27,328 nucleotides of DNA, from the NCBI GenBank assembly GCA_003243195.1, contig QFQI01000021.1, positions 1 to 27,328 of the forward strand, in the 5' to 3' direction. This document shows positions 1-7,374 of this stretch, in pieces. A model generated the notes under the pieces. It ran no database searches, was not told the DNA's origin, and worked only from the letters and a program-made list of their open reading frames with translations. The translations under genes were made by a program, and so were the position numbers. Source of the DNA: Sphingomonas taxi. GTDB lineage: Bacteria; Pseudomonadota; Alphaproteobacteria; Sphingomonadales; Sphingomonadaceae. The stretch's first letter is position 1. Each line of letters begins with the position of its first letter.

Positions 1-1
1 G

Positions 2-70
2 GACGGGCGAGGGGGCGCGAGCGACGGCATCGGCCGGGCGTCTGCGACGGTCGCGCTGAACCGCCGCTGA
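2..70 (+). CDS. possible C-terminal tail of a plus-strand gene entering from the left
   Basis: One plus-strand frame is open from the window edge to a TGA at 68-70 and would encode about 22 residues ending in TVALNRR. It would stop 16 bp before the rne stop codon, a normal convergent arrangement. Nothing in so short a tail identifies a family, and a second frame is also open here, so this may be chance. Confidence 0.15.
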   Translation, partial: DGRGGASDGIGRASATVALNRR

Positions 71-86
71 AGCCCGGCCGCGCGGG

Positions 87-2888
87 TCACGCGCCGAAGG
101 TGCGCTGCCACCAGCCGCGGCGCGGCTGACCGGCCGCCGCATCGCTTTCACCGGCCGGTGCGGCCTCGGCGGGCGTGGCCTCGGTCGCCGGCGCGACCGG
201 TGCATCCCCGGTCGGCGATGCCTCTTCGGCGACCGGCTCCTCGGCCTTCTTCCTGCGCGTGCGCTTCGGCTTGGCGGGTGCCTCCGCCTCCGGCTCCGGC
301 GCGCCCAGCCCGTCGTTCACCGGCGCGGCGTCACCGGCTTCCGCGACCGGCTCGGCCGCCTTCTTGCGGGTGCGGCGCGGCTTGGCGGGCGCCTCGTCCA
401 CGGCCGGTTCGGCGGCCACGGGCGCCTTGGCGCGGCCGCGCGTCTTGCGCGCCGGCTCCGCTGCTCCCTCGGCCTCGACCCGCGCGCGGGGACGACGGCG
501 CGTCTTGGGCGCGGCGGCGACCTCGGGCTCCGCGGCTTCCTCGACCACCGGATCGGGCTCGGGCGCAGGCTCGGCCGGCTCCGCGACCGGCTCCGCCGCC
601 GGTGCCTCCTCCGCATCGCTCACCGTGTCGTCCTGGCCTTCGCTCAGGCGGTCGCCATCGCGACGCCGGCCGCGACGCCCGCGGCGGCGGCGGCGGCCGC
701 TCTCGCGCTCGCCGTCGTGCTCACCGGCTTCCTCGGCCTCGGCGATCGTCGGGACCGTCGCGGGCTCGCCGGCTTCCGCTGCGTCGTCCTCGGCTCCCGC
801 GTCGATGTCGGCGGGAGTCTCGTTCTCGACCCGATCGCGACCACGGCGTCCGCGACGACGGCGACGGCCGTTCTCGCGCTCACTCTCCGGCTCGCCGGCA
901 TCCCCGATCGCAGCCGGCTCCCCGGCGTCCTCGTCATCGCCCGCGCCGTCGGCGTCGGTGCGCTCCTCGCCCTCGATCCGGTCGCGACCGCGGCGGCCGC
1001 GACGACGACGGCGGCGGCGACCGCCACGGCCGCCCTCGCCCTCGGCGGCAGGGGCCGGCTCGTCGGCCTCATCCTCCTCCTCGGGCTCATCCTCGTCCTC
1101 GATCTCGTCGTCGAGCAGATCGTCCTCGGGATCCTCGACGATCGGACGGTCGAACTTGGGCGGGTGCGCGGGCGGCGGGCCGGACGCCTCCACCGACATG
1201 CGCGCGCCTTCCTCATCGCCGTCGGGGATGATCTCCACCTCGACGCCGTAGCGGTCCTCGATCTCGGCGATGTGCGCGCGCTTGCGATTGAGCACGTACA
1301 CCGCCGCCTCGCGGCTGCACCGCAGCGTCAGCACCGAACCGCGCCCGCGCGCCGCCTCGTCCTCGATCAGCCGCAGCGCCGACAGGCCCGACGACGATGC
1401 GGTGCGCACGAAGCCGGTGCCCTCGCAATGCGGGCAGGGGCGCGTCGACGCTTCCAGCACGCCGGTGCGCAACCGCTGGCGGCTCATTTCCATCAGCCCG
1501 AAGCTGGAGATGCGGCCGACCTGGATGCGCGCGCGATCGTTCTTCAGCGCCTCCTTCATCGCCTTCTCGACCTTGCGGACGTTGGAGCCATTGTCCATGT
1601 CGATGAAGTCGATCACGACCAGCCCGGCCATGTCGCGCAGCCGCAACTGGCGGGCGATCTCCTGCGCCGCCTCCAGATTGGTGGCGGTGGCGGTCTGCTC
1701 GATATTGTGCTCGCGGGTCGAACGCCCCGAGTTGATGTCGATCGACACCAGCGCCTCGGTCGGGTTGATGACCAGATAGCCGCCCGACTTCAGTTGCACG
1801 ACCGGATGGTACATCGCGGCGAGCTGATCCTCGACCCCGGCGCGCTGATACAGCGGCACCGGATCGCTGTAATGCTTCACCTTGCGCGCGTGCGTCGGCA
1901 TCAGCAGGCGCATGAAGTCCTTCGCCTGGCGATAGCCCTCGTCGCCCTCGACGATCACCTCGTCGATGTCCTTGTTGTAGATGTCGCGGATCGCGCGCTT
2001 CATCAGGTCGCTGTCGCCATAGACGAGCGCGGGCGCGCTGGAGGTCAGCGTTTTTTCGCGGATCTCGTCCCACAGGCGGGCGAGATAGTCGAAGTCGCGC
2101 TTGATCTCGGCCTTGCTGCGCTGCAGCCCGGCGGTGCGGACGATGCAGCCCATCGACACCGGCAGTTGCAGGTCGGCCATGATCGTCTTCAGCCGCTTGC
2201 GATCCGCCGCGTTGCTGATCTTGCGGCTGATCCCGCCGCCGTGCGACGTGTTGGGCATCAGCACGCAGTAACGGCCGGCGAGCGACAGATAGGTGGTGAG
2301 CGCCGCGCCCTTGTTGCCGCGCTCCTCCTTGACGATCTGCACCAGCAGCACCTGGCGGCGATGGATGACGTCCTGGATCTTGTAGCGGCGGCGCAGGTTC
2401 ATGCGGCGCTGGCGCAGCGCCTCCACCTGATCGTCGTTGCCGGCCGAGCGGGCGCGGCGCGGCGCGGGAGCGTCACCGTCGGCGCCATCGCCGTCCGCCT
2501 CTTCGGCGTCGGCATCGTCGTGATCGTCGCCGTCCTCGTCATCGAAATCGGCGTCCTCGAACGAATCCTGTTCGGCGCGCAGCGCGGCTTCCTCGGCGGC
2601 ATGCTCCGCCTCCTCGCGCAGCAGCGCCTCGCGATCCTCCTTGGGGATCTGGTAATAATCGGGGTGGATCTCGCTGAACGCCAGGAAGCCGTGGCGATTG
2701 CCGCCGTAATCGACGAATGCCGCCTGCAACGACGGCTCGACGCGCGTCACCTTGGCGAGATAGATGTTGCCCTTTAGCTGCTTGCGCTCGGCACTTTCGA
2801 AATCGAATTCCTCGATCCGGTTACCCTTGACGACCGCCACCCGGGTTTCTTCCCGGTGGCGTGCGTCGATCAGCATACGCGTGGTCAT
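87..2888 (-). CDS. rne: Ribonuclease E (RNase E/G family)
   Basis: This endoribonuclease, 933 aa, initiates mRNA decay, processes rRNA and tRNA precursors and scaffolds the degradosome at the inner membrane or nucleoid. The N-terminal catalytic half holds an S1 domain (about 35-215) interrupted by a long acidic insert (about 95-155, many D/E). The DNase I-like core carries the Mg-binding aspartates in VSIDINSGRST (D384) and VVIDFIDMDN (D427), and the Zn-link is CPHC (C485, C488). The C-terminal half, about 560-933, is low complexity: acidic blocks alternate with Arg clusters (about 620-637, 674-686, 731-743), then Ala/Pro/Glu sequence with KPRRTRKK-type patches. It ends in PRRGWWQRTFGA. An upstream in-frame start exists at 3065, but the ATG at 2888 has a GGAG 8 nt before it and begins at the conserved MTTRMLIDA, so I chose it. 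Identification is very secure. Confidence 0.97.
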   Translation of the reverse strand: MTTRMLIDARHREETRVAVVKGNRIEEFDFESAERKQLKGNIYLAKVTRVEPSLQAAFVDYGGNRHGFLAFSEIHPDYYQIPKEDREALLREEAEHAAEEAALRAEQDSFEDADFDDEDGDDHDDADAEEADGDGADGDAPAPRRARSAGNDDQVEALRQRRMNLRRRYKIQDVIHRRQVLLVQIVKEERGNKGAALTTYLSLAGRYCVLMPNTSHGGGISRKISNAADRKRLKTIMADLQLPVSMGCIVRTAGLQRSKAEIKRDFDYLARLWDEIREKTLTSSAPALVYGDSDLMKRAIRDIYNKDIDEVIVEGDEGYRQAKDFMRLLMPTHARKVKHYSDPVPLYQRAGVEDQLAAMYHPVVQLKSGGYLVINPTEALVSIDINSGRSTREHNIEQTATATNLEAAQEIARQLRLRDMAGLVVIDFIDMDNGSNVRKVEKAMKEALKNDRARIQVGRISSFGLMEMSRQRLRTGVLEASTRPCPHCEGTGFVRTASSSGLSALRLIEDEAARGRGSVLTLRCSREAAVYVLNRKRAHIAEIEDRYGVEVEIIPDGDEEGARMSVEASGPPPAHPPKFDRPIVEDPEDDLLDDEIEDEDEPEEEDEADEPAPAAEGEGGRGGRRRRRRRGRRGRDRIEGEERTDADGAGDDEDAGEPAAIGDAGEPESERENGRRRRRGRRGRDRVENETPADIDAGAEDDAAEAGEPATVPTIAEAEEAGEHDGERESGRRRRRGRRGRRRDGDRLSEGQDDTVSDAEEAPAAEPVAEPAEPAPEPDPVVEEAAEPEVAAAPKTRRRPRARVEAEGAAEPARKTRGRAKAPVAAEPAVDEAPAKPRRTRKKAAEPVAEAGDAAPVNDGLGAPEPEAEAPAKPKRTRRKKAEEPVAEEASPTGDAPVAPATEATPAEAAPAGESDAAAGQPRRGWWQRTFGA

Positions 2889-2945
2889 TGAAAACTCTCC
2901 ACGCGCCGCATCCGCCGCCAAGCGGGGAATGGGCGCGACGATAAG

Positions 2946-3040
2946 GCGCGGGCGGCCGCCCGATGGGGCCGGCCGCGCGGATGATGATGGTTCGTGCTGC
3001 GGCTCGCACCGCCGCCCGCTCCATCGAGCGGGAGGAGCCG
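2946..3040 (-). promoter_or_regulatory. two stable hairpins in the presumed rne 5' leader
   Basis: The first stem pairs 2946-2957 with 2967-2978, 11 of 12 positions, with a 9-nt loop. The second pairs 3015-3021 with 3026-3032, a perfect 7 bp with a CATC loop, and is extended by an outer 6-bp stem, 3000-3005 with 3035-3040. Both lie 57-152 nt upstream of the rne start codon. In E. coli, RNase E represses its own mRNA through hairpins in a long rne leader. These stems could play that part here, which is inference from position only. Confidence 0.45.
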
Positions 3041-3091
3041 ACCGCGACCGCACCGCCGCCGGCACGGGCCGGGCGGAACAGCGATCGGGCG

Positions 3092-3114
3092 GAATACGGC
3101 ATTGCGAGCGTCAA
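3092..3114 (-). promoter_or_regulatory. candidate rne promoter
   Basis: On the minus strand TTGACG (3114-3109) is followed after 11 bp by GTATTC (3097-3092). The -35 fits the alphaproteobacterial housekeeping consensus well, and the short spacer is of the Caulobacter type. The -10 is poor. If real, the transcript would start near 3085 and have a leader of about 200 nt containing the two hairpins. Confidence 0.25.
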
Positions 3115-3328
3115 CCTGATGACCCGAAGCCGGCAGATCGCCGGACGGGCGGTGGCGCCGGAGTTGCGTCGCGCGACCTTCGCGCAACATTCCGGTCATC
3201 GTGTGACGTAGCATCGCGCCGCGCGCGCTTCAACAGGCTCGTTTTTTCGGCGGCCGCGGGTTAACCATGGGGTGACGAACGCGCGCTAACGATCGCGGGC
3301 ACGACGGATGGCAGGGCAGGGGACGCCG

Positions 3329-4237
3329 ATGCGGGCAGGGATGGCAGGACGCGCGGGCGGCATCGTGGCCGTGGGCGCGCTGGTGGCCGCGATGTGCGTC
3401 GCCGCGCCGCCGGTCGCGGGCGATCCGCTGCCGCAGCTCGATTTCCTGCCTTGGAAATCGCACCGTGCCGCGTCCGCGCGCAAGCTGACGGTGCCGGTGC
3501 CGCCGCCCGCGCGCGGCGTGCGGCTGCCCCGGGTGACGGGCGCGGAGGGGCGACCGCTGGTGGTGATCGACGCCGGTCATGGCGGGAACGATCCCGGCGC
3601 GATCAACCCGCTGACCGGGTTGCGCGAAAAGGACGTGACGCTGAAGATCGCACGCGCGATCCGCGATGCGCTGGTCGAGGGCGGCCGCGCGCGCGTGGCG
3701 CTGACCCGCGATGACGACCGCTACATCCTGCACCGCGAGCGGTTCGGCGCGGCGCGGCGGCTGAAGGCGGACCTGTTCATCTCGGTCCATTGCGACAGCG
3801 TCGGCAGCGGCGCCCCGACCGGCGCGACCGCCTACACGCTGTCGGACGTCGCCTCCGATCGCGAGGCGGCGCGGCTGGCGGCGCGCGAGAACCGTTCGGA
3901 CGTGATCGCCGGGGTGACGCTGGACCGCGATCCCGACGTGTCGTCGATCCTGATCGACCTGACGCAGCGCGAGACGATGAACGCCTCGGCGGGGTTCGCG
4001 CGGCTGCTGGGGCGCGAGGCCCGGCCGCTGATCCCGACCAAGGACAATTTCCATCGCACCGCCTCGCTGCTGGTGCTCAAGGCGCCCGATATGCCGTCGA
4101 TCCTGTTCGAAACCGGCTATATCTCCACCGCGGCGGACGCGGCGTTCCTGGACAGCAAGGAAGGGCGCGCGAAGATCGCGGAGAGCGTGCGGCGCGCGGT
4201 GGACGTGTTCTTCGCGCGGCGGATGGCGGTGCGGTGA
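3329..4237 (+). CDS. amiC: N-acetylmuramoyl-L-alanine amidase (Amidase_3, AmiC-like)
   Basis: This periplasmic zinc amidase, 302 aa, cuts the bond between N-acetylmuramic acid and the stem peptide, mainly at the division septum. An N-terminal hydrophobic segment (about 10-28, then PPVAGDP) looks like a signal peptide. The Amidase_3 domain starts at PLVVIDAGHGGNDPG. Zinc ligands are H84, E100 (GLREKD) and H154 (ISVHCD), and the catalytic Glu is E261 (LFETGY). Between them, about 172-220, lies the DREAARLAAREN...DLTQRETMNAS segment. It corresponds to the autoinhibitory helix region of AmiB/AmiC, so activation by an EnvC/NlpD-type LytM protein is expected. There is no room for an AMIN targeting domain. 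The ATG at 3329 has AGGGGA 6 nt upstream; an in-frame ATG at 3308 is the alternative. Confidence 0.92.
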   Translation: MRAGMAGRAGGIVAVGALVAAMCVAAPPVAGDPLPQLDFLPWKSHRAASARKLTVPVPPPARGVRLPRVTGAEGRPLVVIDAGHGGNDPGAINPLTGLREKDVTLKIARAIRDALVEGGRARVALTRDDDRYILHRERFGAARRLKADLFISVHCDSVGSGAPTGATAYTLSDVASDREAARLAARENRSDVIAGVTLDRDPDVSSILIDLTQRETMNASAGFARLLGREARPLIPTKDNFHRTASLLVLKAPDMPSILFETGYISTAADAAFLDSKEGRAKIAESVRRAVDVFFARRMAVR

Positions 4238-4254
4238 GGTGAGGTGAGGTGAGG
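4235..4254 (+). repeat. four tandem TGAGG units over the amidase stop codon
   Basis: Four exact copies of the 5-mer TGAGG occupy 4235-4239, 4240-4244, 4245-4249 and 4250-4254. The first unit supplies the amidase TGA stop, so copy-number change would not alter the protein. Each unit contains GAGG, a core Shine-Dalgarno string, and the tract leads directly into an ATG at 4255. Confidence 0.85.
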
Positions 4255-4290
4255 ATGGCGGCGCTGGACATCCCCTGCCACAGATCCTAA
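4255..4290 (+). CDS. possible 11-residue leader ORF upstream of gdx
   Basis: ATG at 4255 runs 11 codons (MAALDIPCHRS) to a TAA, preceded by the GAGG-rich tandem tract at usable spacing. It lies 78 bp before the gdx start. It has no known homologue that I recognise and could be chance; it is recorded because the ribosome-binding context is unusually rich. Confidence 0.2.
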   Translation: MAALDIPCHRS

Positions 4291-4368
4291 CCGCTGCGTC
4301 GCGCGCGCCTCTTACGGGTTTCCGGCCGCCCGCCTTCCCCGCACGAGCCCGCAATCAAGGAATGCCGC

Positions 4369-4689
4369 ATGGCGTGGCTCATCCTCGGCGTGGCCGTGGT
4401 GACCGAAATCATATGGGCGCTGAGCCTCAAATGGGCGGCGACGCAGGGTAGCTGGCTGGCGTCGGCGGTGCCGATCGTGCTCAGCTTCGTGAACATGGGG
4501 CTGCTCGCGCTGGCGATGCGCGGCCTGCCGGCGGGCACCGCCTATGCGGTATGGACCGGGCTGGGGGCGGTGGGCGTGACGATCTTCGGCGTCATCCTGT
4601 TCGGTGAGAAGCTGAACCCCGCGCAGGTCGGATTCATCGCGCTGATCGTCATCGGCGTGGTCGGCACGAAGTTCTTCGCCACTGCCTGA
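4369..4689 (+). CDS. gdx: SMR-family guanidinium exporter (Gdx/SugE type)
   Basis: This 106-aa inner-membrane protein with four transmembrane helices belongs to the small multidrug resistance family. The dual-topology homodimers of this subfamily export guanidinium in exchange for protons. The start MAWLIL, the TEIIWALSLK segment with the essential E13 and W16, and GTAYAVWTG with Y59 and W62 match the Gdx subgroup rather than EmrE. K101 near the C terminus is also present. At the position that aligns with Ser42 of characterised Gdx there is Asn42, a possible specificity difference. An AAGGAA sits 6 nt before the ATG. I looked upstream for a guanidine riboswitch and did not recognise one. sugE is the older name. 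Confidence 0.9.
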   Translation: MAWLILGVAVVTEIIWALSLKWAATQGSWLASAVPIVLSFVNMGLLALAMRGLPAGTAYAVWTGLGAVGVTIFGVILFGEKLNPAQVGFIALIVIGVVGTKFFATA

Positions 4690-4696
4690 GGGTCAC

Positions 4697-4760
4697 GGCG
4701 GTGCCCGGCCGGCGCCGCCACATGCGCGTCCAGCGCATGCCCAGACAGCCGTTGAGGCTG
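4697..4760 (+). terminator. three consecutive hairpins after gdx
   Basis: Stem 1 pairs 4697-4705 with 4711-4719 (9 bp, one G-T). Stem 2 pairs 4721-4727 with 4733-4739 (7 bp perfect, loop GTCCA). Stem 3 pairs 4746-4750 with 4756-4760 and is followed by CACCTTTT. They begin 8 nt after the gdx stop. Only the last has a short T-run, so a composite terminator is plausible but not certain. Confidence 0.45.
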
Positions 4761-4845
4761 CACCTTTTCACAACACTCCGCGGCTATCGCGTCGCTTTGC
4801 CGACGCGATGCGATTATGAGAACCGGCGGCAGCGGGTGGGGGGCA

Positions 4846-5835
4846 ATGGAAAGCGACGTCAAGCTGGTCGTCATGCGATCGTTCAACCACGATTATGCGG
4901 TGGATTTCCGCGCGTCCTTCGCGCGGCTGGGCGTCGCGGCGACGATCGTGGAGGCGCCGCTGTTCGAACTGTCCGACATGCGCCCGGCACATGTCGCGGC
5001 GGTGCAGGCGATGCTGCGGCCCGGCCGTCCCGGCCAGCGCGTGCTGTTCTGTCCCGGAGTGATGGAATTGTTCCCCCACGGCGACCATCACGGCCTGCAC
5101 TTTTCCGCCTATCGCGACTGGCACGATCCGGCGCGCCGGACGGTGTTGCCGCATCCATGGACGGTGCATGCGCCGTTCGCGCCGGCGCAGGTGGCATGGA
5201 GCGGCAAGCCGCCGCTGTCGGTGGGGTTCATGGGATCCGCCTATGCCGATGCGCTTCCGGTCCGTGCCGCGCGGCTGCTGCCGCCGGCGGTGCGGCGGCG
5301 GCTGCTGCGCGGACGCTACCTGCGTCATCCGCAGGCGCTGGCGCGCGGCTATGCGGCGCGCGTGCCGCTGCGGTTCGCGCTGGCGTTCCCGCGCGCGGAA
5401 AGCCTGGCGACGCTGCGGCGCGGCGCGGCGGCGCATCCCGGCATGACGCTCGACCTGACCGACACCGGCGGCTTCACCGGGCGGCAGGATGCCAAGGATC
5501 GATATGCCCGCGCGATGCTCTCCACCACCTATGTCCTGTGCCCACGTGGCTCGGAGAATTTCAGCTTCCGCCAGTATGAGGCGTTGCAGGCCGGCCGCGT
5601 GCCGGTGATCGTCGATACCGACATGGTGCTGCCCGATGCGGTGCCGTGGAAAGAGGTCGCGGTGGTCGTCCCCTATGACCGGCTCGACCGGATCGCCGAC
5701 ATCATCGCCGAGGATTACCGCCGCCACGACGCGGCGGCGTTCCTGCACCGCCAGCGCCGCGCGCTGGAGGTGGCGGAAACGCTGCGCGACGGGCAATGGC
5801 TGGATCGCGAGCTGTCGCGCGTGCTCGCCGCATGA
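4846..5835 (+). CDS. exostosin-like glycosyltransferase
   Basis: A cytoplasmic protein of 329 aa with no signal peptide or membrane helix. The C-terminal third carries the core seen in exostosin/GT47-type proteins: LSTTYVLCPRGSENFSF (about 225-241), then RQYEALQAGRVPVIVDT (about 242-258). This is the nucleotide-sugar binding half of a GT-B-like fold. Donor and acceptor cannot be told from sequence. Its stop overlaps the start of the flippase gene (ATGA), so the two are very likely co-translated and serve one polysaccharide or glycolipid. The ATG at 4846 has a G-rich GGTGGGGGG 2-11 nt upstream; an in-frame ATG at 4816 would add 10 residues. Confidence 0.75.
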   Translation: MESDVKLVVMRSFNHDYAVDFRASFARLGVAATIVEAPLFELSDMRPAHVAAVQAMLRPGRPGQRVLFCPGVMELFPHGDHHGLHFSAYRDWHDPARRTVLPHPWTVHAPFAPAQVAWSGKPPLSVGFMGSAYADALPVRAARLLPPAVRRRLLRGRYLRHPQALARGYAARVPLRFALAFPRAESLATLRRGAAAHPGMTLDLTDTGGFTGRQDAKDRYARAMLSTTYVLCPRGSENFSFRQYEALQAGRVPVIVDTDMVLPDAVPWKEVAVVVPYDRLDRIADIIAEDYRRHDAAAFLHRQRRALEVAETLRDGQWLDRELSRVLAA

Positions 5836-7325
5836 GCCGGCGCGAGGATGCCGAGGCGCTGGTCGACGGCGCGCAGGCCGCGATCGGCGACGAGGGCACG
5901 GCCGAGGTCATCGGCGCCCCGGCGCAGGCGGACCCCGCGCCGGGCGTGTGGCGGCGGCTGCTGGCGCGGGTGCCGCGCAGCGCGGCGGCGGGCGAGGTCG
6001 GCTGGGTCACGATCTCCTACGCGGTCGGCCAGGCGATGCGGCTGGCCACCAACATCGTGCTGGCGCGGCTGCTGGCGCCGCAACTGTTCGGCATCATGCT
6101 GATCGTCAACACGCTGCGCACCGGCATCGAGCTGCTGTCCGACATCGGCATCAGCCACAATATCATCAGCAATCCGCGCGGCGCGGAGCCGGCATTCTTC
6201 AACACCGCCTATACCTTGCAGATCATCCGCGGGGCGGTGCTGGGCGTGGCGGTGCTGGTGCTGGCGGTGCCGATCTCGCGCATCTACCAGCAGCCCGAAC
6301 TGACCGCGCTGGTGCCGCTGATGTCGGTGCTGTTCGTCCTGTCGGCGTTGCAGGCGCCATCGCGCTTCCTGATGATGAAGCAGGGCGAGGTGCGCGCCTA
6401 TGCCATCTCCGACATCGCGCTGGCGGTCGGATCGCTGGTGATCCACGTCGCGCTCGCGCTGTATACGCGGTCGATCTGGGCGCTGTTCCTGGGCCTGATC
6501 CTGACCACCGCGTTGCAGTCGATCGTCACGCACCTGCTGATGGAGCGCGGCGTGCTGAAGCTGCAACTGGACCGCACCTGCATGCGCGAGATCCTGTCGT
6601 TCGGCAAATGGGTGTTCGTGTCGTCGCTGATCTACTTCCTGGCGATCAACTACGACCGGCTGTATTTCGCGAAGGCGATCCCGTTCGCGGTGCTGGGCGT
6701 CTACGGCGTCGCGCGCACCTTCTCCGACACCGCGACGCAGTTGATCCAGCGCGTCGGCTCGATCCTGATCTATCCCAAGATCGCCGCGTCGGGGCAGCAG
6801 GGCTGGGCCTTGCGCGCCGCGCTGGCGCCGGTGCGCGCGCGCGCGCTGCTGCTGATCGCGGTGCCGCTGAGCCTGGGGGTGGCGGTGTCCGACCGGGTCA
6901 TCACCCTGCTGTACGATGCGCGCTATCACGCGGCGGCGGCGATGCTGCCGGTGCTGATGCTGGGGGTGTGGTTCTCCGTCCTGTCGACGATCGGCGATGC
7001 GGTGATGATGGGGACAGGGCGGCCGGCGCATTCGGCGCGCGCCAACCTCGCCAAGTTCGTCTTCACCTGCGCGGGCCTGCCGCTGGCGCTGGCCTGGAAC
7101 GGGATGCTCGCCGCACTGCTGGTGATCGCCGGCGGCGATCTGGTGCGTTACCTGTCGCTGGCGCTGTCGGAGCGCGCGCACAAGGTGTCGTTCGGGCGGC
7201 AGGACGCGGCGCTGACGCTGCTGCTGGCCGGCATGGTGGTGGTGTGGCGCACGATCCTGGTGACGCTGGGGCTGGCGCCGGACGCCGCCACCTTCTGGAG
7301 CTATGCCGCGACCTTGCACGGTTGA
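5832..7325 (+). CDS. polysaccharide flippase (oligosaccharide/lipid II-type exporter, MATE/MOP superfamily)
   Basis: A polytopic inner-membrane protein of 497 aa with about 12-14 hydrophobic segments spread from residue 55 to the end. It resembles Wzx/PST-type transporters that flip undecaprenyl-linked oligosaccharides. The first helix region WVTISYAVGQAMRLATNIVL followed by ARLLAPQLFGIM is the typical N-terminal signature of the Polysacc_synt group. The first about 50 residues are soluble and Ala/Glu-rich. The start is the ATG overlapping the glycosyltransferase stop by 4 nt; a longer in-frame start at 5796 lies inside that gene and is less likely. The substrate is presumably the product of the upstream enzyme. 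Confidence 0.85.
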   Translation: MSRREDAEALVDGAQAAIGDEGTAEVIGAPAQADPAPGVWRRLLARVPRSAAAGEVGWVTISYAVGQAMRLATNIVLARLLAPQLFGIMLIVNTLRTGIELLSDIGISHNIISNPRGAEPAFFNTAYTLQIIRGAVLGVAVLVLAVPISRIYQQPELTALVPLMSVLFVLSALQAPSRFLMMKQGEVRAYAISDIALAVGSLVIHVALALYTRSIWALFLGLILTTALQSIVTHLLMERGVLKLQLDRTCMREILSFGKWVFVSSLIYFLAINYDRLYFAKAIPFAVLGVYGVARTFSDTATQLIQRVGSILIYPKIAASGQQGWALRAALAPVRARALLLIAVPLSLGVAVSDRVITLLYDARYHAAAAMLPVLMLGVWFSVLSTIGDAVMMGTGRPAHSARANLAKFVFTCAGLPLALAWNGMLAALLVIAGGDLVRYLSLALSERAHKVSFGRQDAALTLLLAGMVVVWRTILVTLGLAPDAATFWSYAATLHG

Positions 7326-7357
7326 TCCCCAAACGCTTTCCCCGGGCGAACAACCTG

Positions 7358-7363
7358 CTACAC
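7358..7363 (+). promoter_or_regulatory. candidate -10 box (CTACAC) before mrcA
   Basis: GCTACACG resembles the alphaproteobacterial -10 consensus GCTANAWC and ends 11 nt before the mrcA ATG. That ATG has no Shine-Dalgarno. No good -35 is visible. A start site at or near the ATG would give a leaderless or nearly leaderless mRNA. Confidence 0.25.
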
Positions 7364-7374
7364 GCTCCCTCGAC

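Larger units (their letters stand above)
2889..3328. promoter_or_regulatory. rne / amidase divergent intergenic region (440 bp)
   Basis: No gene is supported in this spacer; the short reading frames in it are GC-driven. It should contain the promoters of both divergent genes. On the rne side there are two strong hairpins and a TTGACG element, listed separately. On the amidase side there is a T6 run (3242-3247), a perfect GGTTAACC palindrome (about 3260-3267) and a GCTAAC box (3285-3290) 38 bp before the amidase ATG. No convincing -35 accompanies that box. Confidence 0.6.

Noticed and set aside
717..2777. long plus-strand open frame opposite rne
   Set aside because: It is antisense to the fully recognisable RNase E gene; its length comes from GC-rich codon bias.
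4255..4368. guanidine riboswitch before gdx
   Set aside because: No paired ACGR hairpins or other consensus elements could be seen by eye; a covariance search would decide.
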